Origin: Perca fluviatilis
Taxonomy: Eukaryota > Chordata > Actinopteri > Perciformes > Percidae
Direction: 5' to 3'
Assembly: GCF_010015445.1 (NCBI RefSeq)
Contig: NC_053123.1
Coordinates: forward strand, 9,317,434-9,381,433
DNA: 64,000 nucleotides
In this document: positions 1 through 12,195 of the stretch, piece after piece
Layout: the number at the start of each line of letters is the position of its first letter
Numbering within the stretch: position 1 is the stretch's first letter
The notes under the pieces: model-generated
Database searches by the model: none
What the model saw: the letters and a program-made list of their open reading frames with translations, nothing else
What the model was told of the DNA's origin: nothing
Made by a program: the position numbers and the translations under genes

Positions 1-2819
1 ATCCGATGAACTGACAGCGGTCTCACCCTCTACACTGACATGAATTGGACAGCACACTAATTTATGGGAATGGCTCAGCAGTGACTCACCCATGAAACCC
101 TTCTGGTATTTGTGGAAGTGACTGTTCCACATGGAAGGACACATTTGGTGTGACTGCCTTTTTATTAACTGAAACATTCCTCAACTAAAACTGCTCAAAG
201 TAGCACATATTCTGTCTGGTAACAGCCCTCACAGACTGACACCCCTCACACTTGATACTGCCCTTTTCTGTCATGTTTCAGTCAATCCCTGCATTTCCTT
301 CCATTTCTCCTTGACCCTTGCTCCAGTGGCAAATCTAAAAAGTTACCCTACATTTCCCCCCCTTTTCTCTCCCATTTTCTCCATTTTGTTACCTTCTAAA
401 CTTTCTTTGTCTCTCTCATTGTGTCTCTCCACTCTCCTTTCCTTCCCCTGTCCTTCACTCTTAACCTCATGGTGAAACTGGCTGGCTGGGCTGAGACTGT
501 ATCAGTGGCTTAATAATTCAACTCCACTCTCGACCGTGCAAGGAAACAGTAGGTCACGTTGTTCCTGGACGGATAGTCCTCTTCAAATCCCATTGTCATT
601 CTCTCAAAATTGTTTAAAAGTTTAGTGTTTTCATAATATTTTAAACACTATCGCTGTATTAATTAGTTTCATCAAATGATTTTTATATAAGATTTTCTCT
701 ATTTTGTATTTAATCTGTGCACATTTGATGGATCTGCTGCTCAGTTTTAAAAGGTAGTTGGATAAGAAGGTCAATATGTTATAATTAGTTAAGGTCAATA
801 GTATCTTTCTTGTCTGTAAAAAAATTGTCTGAGAGGTTTTTAGCCTAGTTTAGCACAACAAAACGGAAGCAGGAGAAAAGAGTTACTTAAGCTCTGTCAA
901 ATGTGCATTCCAAAAAAAAATCTGAATCTTGTATTTCCACAGTTTCTTGTGTGTTGAACACATTTAAAAAATGCAGGACGACACATTTTTGTCTTTTGTT
1001 GGAAGTTGGCTGTTTGTCCCTGCTTCCAGTGTTAAGCCAGCCTAAACGTATCCTGGACTTTACTTAAAAATTTAATTAACACTGACCTTCTCATCCAGCT
1101 ATTGGCGAGAAATCCATCAAGCATAATGTCATTCAAATCTCCAAAAGTGAATCACAATCGAATGGGAATTGTTTATCTGCTTATTTTTTTGAACACAACT
1201 GCAGTGGTGTAGGGTTATTGTGAAATGACTCAACCACCACGGTAATGATGGGTTTGGCTGATACATAAAGAGCAGTATGTAGAAGTTGATAATCACTGAA
1301 TGCTTACCTACACCTTAACTACACCGCTGTACAACAGTTTCTTGCACTGTTCAACCAATGAAGATGATTTCATAATATTATTGCTTAGTTGAATGTTTAC
1401 AACATAACTTTGACCAAAGGATGTATATCTTTCTGAACTGTATGTTTAAAATCATTTCAGAAAATAAAGACAGGATTGCTCTTGATACATGTAGCTTTAT
1501 GTGTGTTTGATCGCTTTGCTACTTTTATCACACTACAGTATACACACTGTTAGAGAAGGCTTGCCAGGCTGTTGGGCTCTTGGTCAGTATGGAAAATTTG
1601 ATATTGTGTATCTTTTTTTGCTGTCAACCAAGTTGTACCTTAGCTGTCAAACGCATAATAAATACCATTTAAAAATGATAGCCCCACGCTAGAGGGTTGG
1701 TAAATTGTTGCGGTTAACTATGAAGCACAGTAACAAAGGAAATATAGACACCAGGCTACTTGTAGGATTGAACATGACAAGATAATGACTGCTACTTTAA
1801 TGCTTTGAATGTTTTTGGGGTATCTCTCAACTTTGCATGTGGTGCATTTCAGTGTAAATCCATTACACAGTACATTGTGTTTATTAACCACACGAGTTTC
1901 CTTCATGGGTTACTTAACATATGGGAATGTTGATATACATTTGGTTTGTGCGTCCCCAGGCAAAGCATTGTACTTTTCTTTACATATTTGTGTGTGATGT
2001 GCTTTAGCTCCTGTTCTCTGCAGGCGGCATGTAGTAATATATACTTCTCATGTTTCACTGTGTCTTCAGGCTACAGAAATATGAGGTAATAATTACAGGG
2101 CTGCTGGAAGAGCTTCTACCAAAATCCATGTATCAAATGTTTTGCTTCAGGTCGTTTGAAATTCTAAGAATATTACACCACATTTATTATCCAACAAAAG
2201 TTATTGCATGTTTTGAAGACTTATTTCCATGGACTCAATCCTGCTTCTTTACCTCTTGCGAAGACCTTTTCAGCAACATTGTTTTTCAAGAGCTTTCCTC
2301 TATTGGACACAGGTCCCATATATTTGTGGTAGAAAGAACAGGAACTGTCTTTCTACTTTCTTGCATTCCTGATAAGTATTTTTTTTTTTATTTATTCTAA
2401 ATATGGTGGATGCATGGCTATTTTTTCCAAACCCACCGGAGAACCTATCAACCTACATGATTTGCTTTGGCCAGAGACTTCCAGATATTTTTCCACAGTG
2501 GCCTAAATGGACATTCTATTGTATTTTCATGTTTTTATTTGATTTATTGTAATTTTTCTTTATGGGAAGTTATTCTAAAATATCCTCTGATATATCATCA
2601 TGGGCCAGTTGACCTCTTTGTGGAGTCCATTCATGCCTAATGTATGCTGCAGGTAAGTTGTACAGCTGTATAATTCTGACTTATTGTGTTGTAGTTTTGA
2701 TTTAACACTTGCATTATCTCCCCCATTGTTTTTGTTGATATTTAAACATTATTTTTACCCCCCCCCCCACATCTTGATCTGCTGCTTCTTTTATATCCCC
2801 TCCTGTTTTCTGTCTCTAG
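1..2819. other. No gene recognised; probably upstream intron of the left gene
   Basis: I see no exon with good splice sites and coding content here. The stretch is AT-rich with a pyrimidine-rich patch at about 340-450. An open frame at 2050-2400 matches nothing I know and lacks exon boundaries. Because the exon starting at 2820 begins inside a codon, this stretch is most simply an intron of the left-hand gene, whose 5' exons would lie outside the window. Confidence 0.5.
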
Positions 2820-5800
2820 TCTGCCCATGGTTGCTGACCTGATGGAGACGTGCATTGATGATGTCCTCAGGGCTCCTGGCGTTCCCTCAGTGGCAGCTAC
2901 AGACGAGGCTGGACCAAGCAACGCCTTTGCTACCCCCAGTGTCACCGGGGAAGATGTTCTCGGCCTCGCTGGTGAGACTACAGAAAACCTGTACCACATA
3001 GTAAATTCAGAGTGACAATTAAATGTATATGGGAAAAATCTTTAAAATAAACCACTGTAAGGCTGTGAGTATCCCTAGCATGTATGAAAATGTATTTGGC
3101 AGGATAGTAGGGTACAGTGACAATGTGTCAGACTATGAGACACTGGCACTACCGCTCAGACTCACTCCCATCTTATTCAAATCTCATACATTTACTTTGC
3201 TTCTGCTCACATTTTCATCGTTATTTTCAACAATAGTTTAATTTACATAATCTGTCAAACCCCAGAGCTAATGATGTCAGTGATAAGTAAACAAGAGAGA
3301 ACTTCTAGAGGAGTATACTGCAAAAAGGGTGGCATGATAAATAACACTTGTGTTTATTGTGTATTTAATAAAATTTTCTTAACTATATTATTTAAAAGAA
3401 ATTTGTAATGTGTATGTTTTACTGTGCATGCACTGAAAGATTACAATGCAGTTATGTATTTAAGTTTAACTTTGTGTCTCTCCAGAAGCAGCAGCTCGTC
3501 TGAAGCAGCTGGAGTTGGAGAGCAATCCGCTTCTTGGTACTCCAAAAAATAACATCAATGTCAATATGGTAATGAATAATCAGGTGGGTATTTGTTCATA
3601 TAGTATTTCTGTTAATTTTCTGCTTTAAAGGGGTGATAGAATGCAAAACCGATTTTACCCTGTCATAGTCGTGTCATCCCATTGACACCCCTTTACTATG
3701 AAAATCTCATATTTTGAAACTGCCGCTGAAAACGGGCGAATCTCAACAAAGCTAGTTGCTTGCGTAAGCATCTCAAAATCCGGAACCTGTCACAGCCGTG
3801 GGTGTATTAAGAGAACGGTCACGCCCCAACTGACCTGAGATCAGTTAGTCTTCTGAATCTAGGTCGTGCAGATCTCAGAAAATGTATACATTGTTCATAT
3901 GCTATTTTACCATTAAATTCACTTCTGAGACTTTTTTTTTATGCGAGAAATCAACTACGTAGAGGTCAAATATGGGCCGTTTTCCGAAAATTGATGTCTA
4001 ATTGCAGATTTTGGCCGACTGTGTGTCGGACTTAAGAGGCCGGTTCTGCCTGTGTTGCTGCCCGGCCTGCCTTCCTTCACAGACCCCGGCCGACTGGCAG
4101 CCCACGGCACTTCATACCCGCGCAAAGTCACCGTTTTGGGCTAATGAACTACGAAACGCCGCTGCTCTGACAGAGCTCCAGGGCCTCCAACTCCCCTCTT
4201 CCTGCTAGCTAAATGCCCGGTGTGTGTGAGTGAAAGCGCGGTCAGCGAGCTTGGTACGCCAGCATTCTCTTACCACAGGTTCCAGTTACTCTTTTAATGT
4301 GTGTAATTATAATGTGTTGAGTTATTTAAACAAACGATTGTGGAAATAAACGCCGCTTGTCCGTGAGTGTCATTGATAGAGCCTGCGGCTGGATGGAGCT
4401 CTATCAATGAGAGCTAGCTAGCCTCCTCTTAAAATTCCTCTGGAATTCACAAAAATTCATTAACTTGAAATCGGACACCGTTGTTAGCTTAATAAAACAT
4501 TTAGTTAGATTTTATATAAGTGGCGTGACGAAATTCAAACTGTAAATATACTCGAATTACGACCAGAAATTAAGCTAACTAGCCGCAATCTGTACACTTA
4601 GGATTGAAGGGACAGTCGCAGCTAACGAAACCCTTACAGCTCACAAATATTCATTAACTTGAAATCGGACACCGTTGTTAGCTTTATAAGACGTTTAGGT
4701 ATATATTGTATTGCTAAGTGGCGTGACATGTGTGTAACATGTGGTAAGAGATTGCTGGTGTAACAAGCTCGCTGACCGCGCTCTCACACACGGGCCATTT
4801 AGCTAGCAGAAAGAGAGGAGATGCAGGCCCTGGAGCTCTGTCAGGGCAGCGGCGTTTGGTAGCTAGTCCATTAGCCCAAACGGTGACTTTGCGCGGGTAT
4901 GAGGTGCTGTGGGCTGCAGCAGCCGTGCCGGAGCTCAATTGAGCTGACAGCAGGCCGGGGTCTGTGGAGGAAGGCAGGCCGGGCAGCGAGGCAGCAACAC
5001 AGGCAGCTGAACTCCGACACACAGTTTTACCAAATTTGCAATTAGCCATCCATTTTCGTAAAACGGCCCATATTTGAGCTTTATATTGTTGATTTCTCGC
5101 ATAAAAAAGTCTCAGAAGTGAATTTGGTAAGGAAACATTGCAGTGTCTGGAATATGAGATTCTGTCGCGTTTCTAATGTCTGTGTATTGGGGATTCGCCA
5201 ACCAATCAGCACGACCTCTAATGCGTGTGTATGGCGAGTCGCTCAACCAATCAGCTGGCGTCTCGTAATGCGGGGTATCGGGCTAAGGCTCAACCAAGCA
5301 GCGCGCAGCTCATCTAAATATTCATGACCATACCATATTTGGAAGAAAAGCTCTTGTTACAAATAGGGCCAAAACACAGGGATGCATAAGGGCCAATAAA
5401 ATATCAACCAGGCCATTTTCAGCCCAACTAATGTTACATACCCCATTAGGAGACCATAAGGAACAGTGTGAAATACCCTATATAATCATTCTATCACCCC
5501 TTTAATCCCAGGACCCAAAAACACTAATGAAAACTTGTTGTCGCCTTCTAGATAAATGCATGTCGTATTTCGTCCAAGCCCCAGTAGAGAAATTACACTA
5601 GGGATAGCATAGCATGTTGTCTGGTTTGTTCAGAAGCGATAACGATATGGTTCTCTCATCTTTTTGCATGGGATGTGTGTGCCCCACCCGACCCTGCTCC
5701 AACAGGAAGATGTTGTGAAGCTCACGGAGAAGTGTGGTCTGAGCAGTACAGGCAGTAGTCCAGTTGTCACTCCACTGTGCACCCCAGAGGATCTGAAGAG

Positions 5801-7383
5801 TAACATCCTGAAAGCACAAGCCGAGGCTGCTGCCCTCAAGGTGAGGACCAGACCCCACCAAACTGGATGCAATGTATTGTGTAGTTGGCACAGATTTGAA
5901 AGGTTTTATTTTATTTAACAAATCTCTATTTCTAAAGAAATATTTTTGGGGGTAATGTCTTGCCGAGAGTATAGAGTTGTAAGCAGATAGATGTCAGGAA
6001 ATCAGAGGGGAGAATAATGGGAAATAATGTGTAAGGTCCCCAGCCGGACTTGAACCAGTGGAACTGTGTTCATGGTCTGCACCGTTAGCTTATAACTCAA
6101 ATTCTATAATGATAATAATGTATATAATATTGCTATTTATTCATGTACTGTATATGAAATAATAGCAATCAGCTACGGCCTAGGATTTCTGACTTTCAAA
6201 CCAACTCTTTCAAGCCCTAACAGTGTGGGATTCAGTGTCTGTGTGCAGAATGAGGTCATCACAGCCACAGTATATCAGTAATGTGGAAAACATTCATGTT
6301 AATATCATAGTTGTGATGTTATTCTGCTATCAAGTGAGATGGAGGTGCATAGCTGTATTAGTCCTTCACCCCTCTGTCTGTCTATCCATTTCTCTCTCCC
6401 TGTTACTGTGTAGGGATCTTTGGAGGAACACGTCGTAATTGTTGGAGATAAGAACTGTAACTTGCAGGAGGCCTCTGCCAGGTATGACCACACTGGAATA
6501 ACTCATTTTTAAAACTATGTCTTTAAAAATCTGTAGATATAGAATTGTAATTAATAAATGAATTAGATAATTAGTTAATTAAAAAAAAAGTCATGTCTCC
6601 CAAAATGTATAGAAGCGTGCAAAATATTTTGTGGGTTTATTTAGTTTTTCCAGTATCATCCTGCATTTTTAAAATCTCTTCTCCTTTTAAAACGGTCAGT
6701 ACAGTACAGTACAGTCAGTACAGAACGACCATGGACAGGAGAAAAGCCATTCACTCATGCTCCATTGTCTTGAAATTGGGCCTTTTCCCTTCTCCTCCTC
6801 CTCCTCCATCTTTCTGAGTCGTGCCAACTGTCAACACATTGTCTCAGCCAATCTCAGCACTCCCTGCTGCGAGAGCTGATTACCAACTTGAATATTCATG
6901 AGGATTATTAGCGTGGCTCAAAACATTACATCACCTGCAGCTCATTCTTACAAGCAAGGCTCCACAGATTGTCAGGGAAATCCGCTGTCGCTGTCTTGCA
7001 TCAGAGGCAGTCATTGGCTCGGGATGATAGAGGAGGATTGAGCCACATAAGATTGCTTTTTATTTGTCCCATTGTCTTCCTTCCCTGTACCCTATTCAAA
7101 TCTGGATTCATATTGAATTTGTGTATTATTTTGAGGACATTTTACTCCGTGTAAAAGGATCGATTTGATCCCGTTTCTTTCTTTTCTTCAAAATCACTGG
7201 CACATAACAAGAACATGTCTTTCATGCAATATGCAACTTTCCAGGTTAAAGGTGCGTACCGGGCGAACGGGCAGTAACTCGTCTCTGTCCGTTAGTGGTC
7301 GCTCTGACATCCAAGACTCCCGGGACCTGTTCAAGCCAGCCTCACTGGTCTCATCAGCAGGGGCTAGGTCAGTCTGTGTGTCT

Positions 7384-7461
<78 letters not shown>

Positions 7462-10389
7462 AACTTGGAATACATTTCTGCTAGTGTTTCTGGGAGGAAC
7501 AGAAACCTGAAATTTTCTGTTCGTTTTCTCATTATTTCTCTTGTTTACGGTTCATCAGTGTCGAGAGGCTAGCTGAAGATGGACACCCCTCTGTTCCCAA
7601 GATGCCCTCTGAGTCTGCCAACGAAAGCATGGCACCAAAGGTAACATGATTATTAATAGTCACATTACTTACTGTGGTGCATTTACATTGCTTACCATGG
7701 AAATCATAGCAACGAATCCTTTACACCCTTACACATGTTACACTGTTACTATTGTTATATTGGATTTTTCAACGCCATGTACTATGGCTGGGTATCGTTC
7801 AAAAGTATTCAATACCGATACCAATACCGGTTCCTAAGTGATGCTTTTTCGATACTAATTTCATAAAACAAAAAGAAATTACAACATTACATATTATGGC
7901 ACAGATCTTCTTATTTATTTTTCAGCTCCTACTACGTGAGCCCCGTCTCTGTGCGTAACGTAGTTTTTCCCTGCGTGCGACGTGTAAAGTGAGACAGCCA
8001 ATCACAAACCTTATTAGAGCTTGGTAGAAGCATGCTGCATGCTGATTGGCTCACTGACACTGATGAGATTTACTCCTTGAGTATTGAAATTGGGTATTGA
8101 ATGACGAGGCATTTTTGGATACTCGTTACCTTAGAGTCAATTTGGTCAGTGCGTTAAAAGTATTGAATTTGGTTCCCAGCCACACCATGTGCAGTAACTC
8201 ATAATATTGAATTTATTACCCGTTATGAGGGTACAGGTACATTTCACACGTCCATCCTATTATCCATCTGATCTGACTTGCATAAAAGGCACACACTTTA
8301 TTATTCCAGATGGACTGAAAGGTGACTACACCAGATGATCTACATTCCTGACTTTACTGATAATAATGTTCCTACAATACACTGTGTGAGAAGCTCCACT
8401 GTCTTACTGTGGCAGCTCTTCAACCTAAGGGAGTTTCTGTTTAATAAAGATGTATTTTTTTGCACCCCGCTTGTGTGGCCTATGTGAACACATTGCCTAA
8501 TACAGAATTTGTAAAACGGTGTTTGTGTCATTCTGCAGGTTAAAGCAGAGGAAGTTGACGTGCAAAACACCGCCCCACTGTCTGACAACCTGATTGATTT
8601 CACCGATCCAACTCCTATGGTAAGTCGTAGTCCGATCAGATGTGGAAGAACTGCAAAAATATCAGAATGTTGTCAATTCCTGAATATATTTGTGTAAGCA
8701 CCTTTGTAAGAGGATGGGATTTATTGACTTGCCCAAGAACACTAGGAAGGAAAGATTGGCCATTGCAGGAAGTCAAACACTGACCTTGGACTCAAGACAA
8801 AATCAATCCAGCCACCCAACTGGACTGCAACAATCCATTATTCACCCTCATTCAGAAATGATAAACCCATGTCTTCATTGTTCCAACGCTACAAGGCTTT
8901 AGTGTAATGGCATTTCTTTTAGAGCCAGAAATGTAATTTGTTAGTTATGATAAATATTCACAACATTTATGAATGTATACTGTAGATTGACACTCATAAT
9001 ACAAAAAAGAAACAGAAAATTAAACTTAATTTGGTACTTTTATGTAATCTATTGAAGTAAACCTGTATCAGTCATCTGGGGTCCATAAATAAGTATGGTC
9101 AATATAGTGTGACAACATTATTCTGATCGTCTTCCAGCTACCACCAGTGCCCAAACCTCTTATCACACCTCGCTGGATCATTCCTACAACTGCTGTGAGT
9201 GATCAATCTCTATTCCTACCCGTCTATCTTTTCTCCTAGTCAACTGTCTATCGGGCTTTTTTTGCCTCACATGTTCTTATGAAATGTTTTAGAAGGTTTT
9301 CATGTATATTTATGTATTAAAATGTCTGTCCATTCATTGTCCTGAAACTGGTAATACAAGGCTCAGCATTTATTTGTCCATATGCACTTGCTTAGATGCT
9401 GTTCACTTTGGCTGATGTAGAGGCTGTGTAGAGAATGACCTGCTTCCTTCTCCCTCATCCCCTTCTAATGCAGCCTCCTGGCGTCTTTACTAACGGCGTA
9501 CTCGACTTTGACCCCCCCGCTAAGGTCCACCCTCTTCTCCCTGCAGATGGGGGAGCAGCTCTCACCCCAGTTCTCCCCCACCTCGCTCACACACGTAACA
9601 CGATCTCTGCCAGGTAAAATTCTTTTGAGACTTGAACCCAAAGCACTTCAAGCTTGTTTTTAAAGCAAGCTTGGTAGTATGCTGACCCCTGCTGATGGAG
9701 CCGGAAAATGCCTTGCTTTAGCTGAACTCCCCAGTGCAAAAGAGTTTGAGGTGAATCACTTGTAATAAGGGCTGGGTATCATTCAAAAATATTCAATCCC
9801 TGTTCCTAAATTATACTTATTTTGATACCAATTTTATAAAAGAAAAAGAAAATACAACATTAAGGCACACATCTTTTTATCTATTTTTCAGCTCCTACTA
9901 CGTGAGTTCCGTCTCTGTGCGTAACGTAGAGTTTTTCCTGCCTACCCCTGCGACACTTTAGAGGCAATTCAGTCAGTGCCTAAAAAGTATTGAATTCGGT
10001 ATCCAGCCCTACTTGTAATTCTTGCTTGGTCATGAAATCACTTTGAGACTTCAACATTATTTCTGTCTGTAAAATAGAGCTAGTCACTGCAGATGTTGCT
10101 CATCCTAGAGGAGTCCCATCAGAGGTTGCAAAATATCTAATTATGCCTGATATTTGTGTGTTTTACGAACGCAGCAATTTAATTCATTTACTTTAGAGCT
10201 GTTAGGACCCACATGCTCCCTTATGTCTCAGTCAACATGAAAGCGTATGTTTAATGCTTTTACCAGCAAAGTAGTCTCTATCACTGATGCAGCCATCCTT
10301 CCACTCCTGTGTCCCGCAGCACTGTGGGTCAGCAGCCAGCCTCGGACGATGGGGCCAAACCCAGAGGTCTCCTGACCACTGAGCTCTGA
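2820..10389 (+). CDS. 3' part of an unrecognised multi-exon gene (last 10 exons, 334 codons plus stop)
   Basis: Ten exons join in one frame with GT-AG borders: 2820-2971, 3486-3583, 5706-5840, 6414-6481, 7245-7367, 7559-7640, 8539-8619, 9138-9194, 9474-9613 and 10320-10389 (stop TGA at 10387). Codons split across introns are completed correctly at every junction, which is the main support. The protein part is Ser/Pro/Ala-rich with no membrane segment or signal peptide. It has two short helix-like stretches (EAAARLKQLELES in exon 2; EDLKSNILKAQAEAAALK at the end of exon 3), an acidic NLIDFTD motif in exon 7 that resembles DLIDF-type adaptor or clathrin motifs, and a C-terminus TTEL that fits a class I PDZ ligand. 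I do not recognise the family. In mammals the gene converging on NRP2 is INO80D, but these exons do not look like INO80D. The N-terminus lies beyond the left edge. A scaffold or trafficking role would be a guess from the motifs only. Confidence 0.82.
3625..5505. mobile_element. 1.88 kb foldback (MITE-like) element in an intron
   Basis: The two ends are a perfect 19-bp inverted repeat, TTAAAGGGGTGATAGAATG, with TTAA at both outer edges. The arms are long and imperfectly palindromic: the GC-rich stretch at about 4020-4290 returns in reverse complement at about 4735-5035, and the stretch around 3930-3990 returns at about 5050-5120. The central region holds an 80-90 bp direct repeat (about 4448-4528 and 4640-4729) sharing the segment ending in GTGGCGTGAC. 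No transposase is visible. The element makes up most of the 2.1 kb intron between the exons ending at 3583 and starting at 5706. The superfamily is uncertain; TTAA edges alone do not prove piggyBac. Confidence 0.85.
5990..6090 (-). mobile_element. tRNA-derived SINE fragment
   Basis: On the minus strand the sequence GGTTCAAGTCC (6046-6056 region) matches a tRNA B box. It is followed by a GGCTGGGGACC stretch and a degenerate tail like that of the SINEs at 13325 and 19249. The A-box half is too diverged to call, so this is a partial copy. Confidence 0.5.
7387..7458. repeat. (CA)n microsatellite, intronic
   Basis: An uninterrupted run of 36 CA units begins about 20 bp after the exon ending at 7367, close to the donor site. 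Length changes here could influence splicing of the exons on either side. Confidence 0.97.
7796..8181. mobile_element. hAT-like non-autonomous element, copy 1
   Basis: The element opens with GGCTGGGTATCGTTC and ends in a reverse-complementary GGTTCCCAGCC. Its interior segment with CTCCTACTACGTGAG and CTCTGTGCGTAACGTAG recurs in the copy at 9766. Flanks CCATGTAC and CCATGTGC agree at 7 of 8 positions, as expected for an aged 8-bp target duplication. It has no coding capacity. It lies in the intron between exons 7559-7640 and 8539-8619. Confidence 0.75.
9547..10389 (+). other. Possible alternative 3' splice site giving a second C-terminus
   Basis: The exon 9474-9613 contains, 73 nt inside it, a second strong acceptor: a pyrimidine tract followed by CTGCAG ending at 9546. 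Because 73 is not a multiple of three, its use would shift the frame. The shifted frame stays open through the junction to 10320 and ends at an earlier stop (about 10374), giving a Ser/Pro-rich tail starting MGEQLSPQFSP instead of the TTEL end. Which form is made cannot be told from DNA alone. Confidence 0.4.
9766..10010. mobile_element. hAT-like non-autonomous element, copy 2
   Basis: The ends are AGGGCTGGGTATC and GGTATCCAGCCCT. The direct repeat ACTTGTAA(T) lies on both sides (9758-9766 and 10011-10019), fitting the 8-bp target duplication of hAT transposons. The interior shares the CTACTACGTGAG and GTGCGTAACGTAG blocks with copy 1 but is about 140 bp shorter. It lies in the last intron of the left gene. 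Confidence 0.82.
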
Positions 10390-11347
10390 TGGAGAAATGA
10401 GGAGGAGCCATCACAACATTCAAATCCCTGATCGCTTCCCCACCTCACCCCCTCACCCATCCACACACAAGCAAGCTGGGCCAGGTGTGCTGAACACTGA
10501 GGGCTAAGCGGAAAGTGGAACCAGGGAAGAGGCAGCTTACAAACACCACAAACTTAATTTCACCAACACTGACACTGAGTGAACAAACTAAACTAAGTAC
10601 ACTGGAAAATATTAGAAACATGATTACAGTTTTTCACGATAACATGACACAAAGCCTAGTTTTTGTAGAACAGTTAAAACAAACCTTTAGCTCCAGTATT
10701 GCCATCTTAAGAACACCTAACTTGTGAACCTCCGGTGTGAGTTCACGATCAGTGACCTGCAATTTACTTAATCCATCCAGTCGACCACACCTCAGTCTCT
10801 CATAACACCTAGCACCATCTCCTTGTAGATGACAAGTGATGAAAAGTCTTGTTATTCAACTTGTTTGCTACAAAGGGCAAATTGGGACTGACACAAGAGA
10901 ATGGCATGACACTGTAAGGTACGTTGCGTAAAAGCATAAGGCTTACGACTCCAGGAGTAGGTTGTCTCTTTTAGTGCTGCTTTCCTCCCCCATTTTTGAA
11001 TCTTGCTGTTTTATCACTGGTTATTCACACCACTGGATCTTTGCTACTCTGAGCTTTTGTGTACACGCACAGATCACACAGCATGTAGAGCTGCTGAGGT
11101 ACACTGGATGAAGGACTAAAAAGAAAAACCTATAAAAAAGAAAGATGTTGATTCTAAGAGATAAAATGCCCTGGACTCTTAACATGATGAAACGTGAATA
11201 TGATACTGTACTGTCCTTGTAGCACACTACAATTTTTTTTTTTTTTTTTTTTTAAACCTAGCCGCTACGACATGTCAAAGGTGTCTGTTGGCAGCCACTG
11301 GATATGTAAACTTTACTGGATTAGTTTTTATAAACGCTGGACCTTAA

Positions 11348-11421
11348 AATCTTTAATTTTAAATCTTCGCCTACGTCAATCTTTAATTTTAAATCTTCGC
11401 CTACGTCAATCTTTAATTTTT
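11348..11421. repeat. 30-bp tandem repeat, about 2.5 copies
   Basis: Two identical 30-bp units (AATCTTTAATTTT then AAATCTTCGCCTACGTC) are followed by a partial third one that breaks off into TTGTTGTTG. The units are perfect copies, so the duplication is recent. Confidence 0.95.
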
Positions 11422-12125
11422 GTTGTTGTTGCAATGGATGACAATAGAGGTGACTACACTGGTTTTTCAACCGATGTTTTTATTATCCTGCTCTTACTTT
11501 TTTGATGTTTTAATATTTTGAGAGAAAGATGACTACACAATGATGAAGTTGAAGTTTTACCATTTTGTCTAAAATGTGTCCCTCTATGTTTTTATTTGAA
11601 AGCACTGCCTCTACCTGTGACAGTTTCTCATTCACACTACTTTAAACTTCTACAGTATATTGGCTAGGTAAATGCAAAAGGCGGCTCAATTGCTGTTAAA
11701 ACCTTTTAAGTTAACTATGACCCCTGAAGGTGGACACCGTTTCCAGGGATACAGGATACTTAAATACCAACAGGATCATTTTTTTATTAAAATGTTTTTG
11801 TTATTAACAACCTGCACACAGTGCCGTTACAGGAAAAAGTCACTAAACACATACCAACACATTTGTAAAAATTTAAAACATCAATTAACATTATTGTTAC
11901 TATTCTTAAATTCACTACCTTGCAGGCCTACACATTGTCATTATTGCTTTTAGTATTTTATTTTATTTTTAATTTGTTCATGCTTCACTTGTTTATGTTG
12001 CTGGAGAGAATGCCGTAACAGACACAGGTTTAGGACCAGTTTATTTTCTTTACCTTTGTTTCATCTGTGCAGCCTTGGGCTGAAAATCTCATTGTTGATC
12101 TGTCTTTTTTTTCTTCTTCTTCTTT

Positions 12126-12128
<3 letters not shown>

Positions 12129-12157
<29 letters not shown>

Positions 12158-12163
12158 CATACA

Positions 12164-12193
<30 letters not shown>
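12129..12193. repeat. (ACAT)n microsatellite
   Basis: About 16 ACAT units in a row follow a T/C-rich stretch and lie in the probable 3' UTR of the left gene. Confidence 0.97.

Positions 12194-12195
<2 letters not shown>

Noticed and set aside
2050..2400. 116-codon open frame upstream of the left gene
   Set aside because: It has no recognisable domain, no convincing exon borders, and an AT-rich tail of Phe and Leu codons.
4002..5049. Open frames of 68 and 111 codons in the foldback element
   Set aside because: They are mirror images from the two GC-rich palindrome arms, with no similarity to transposases.
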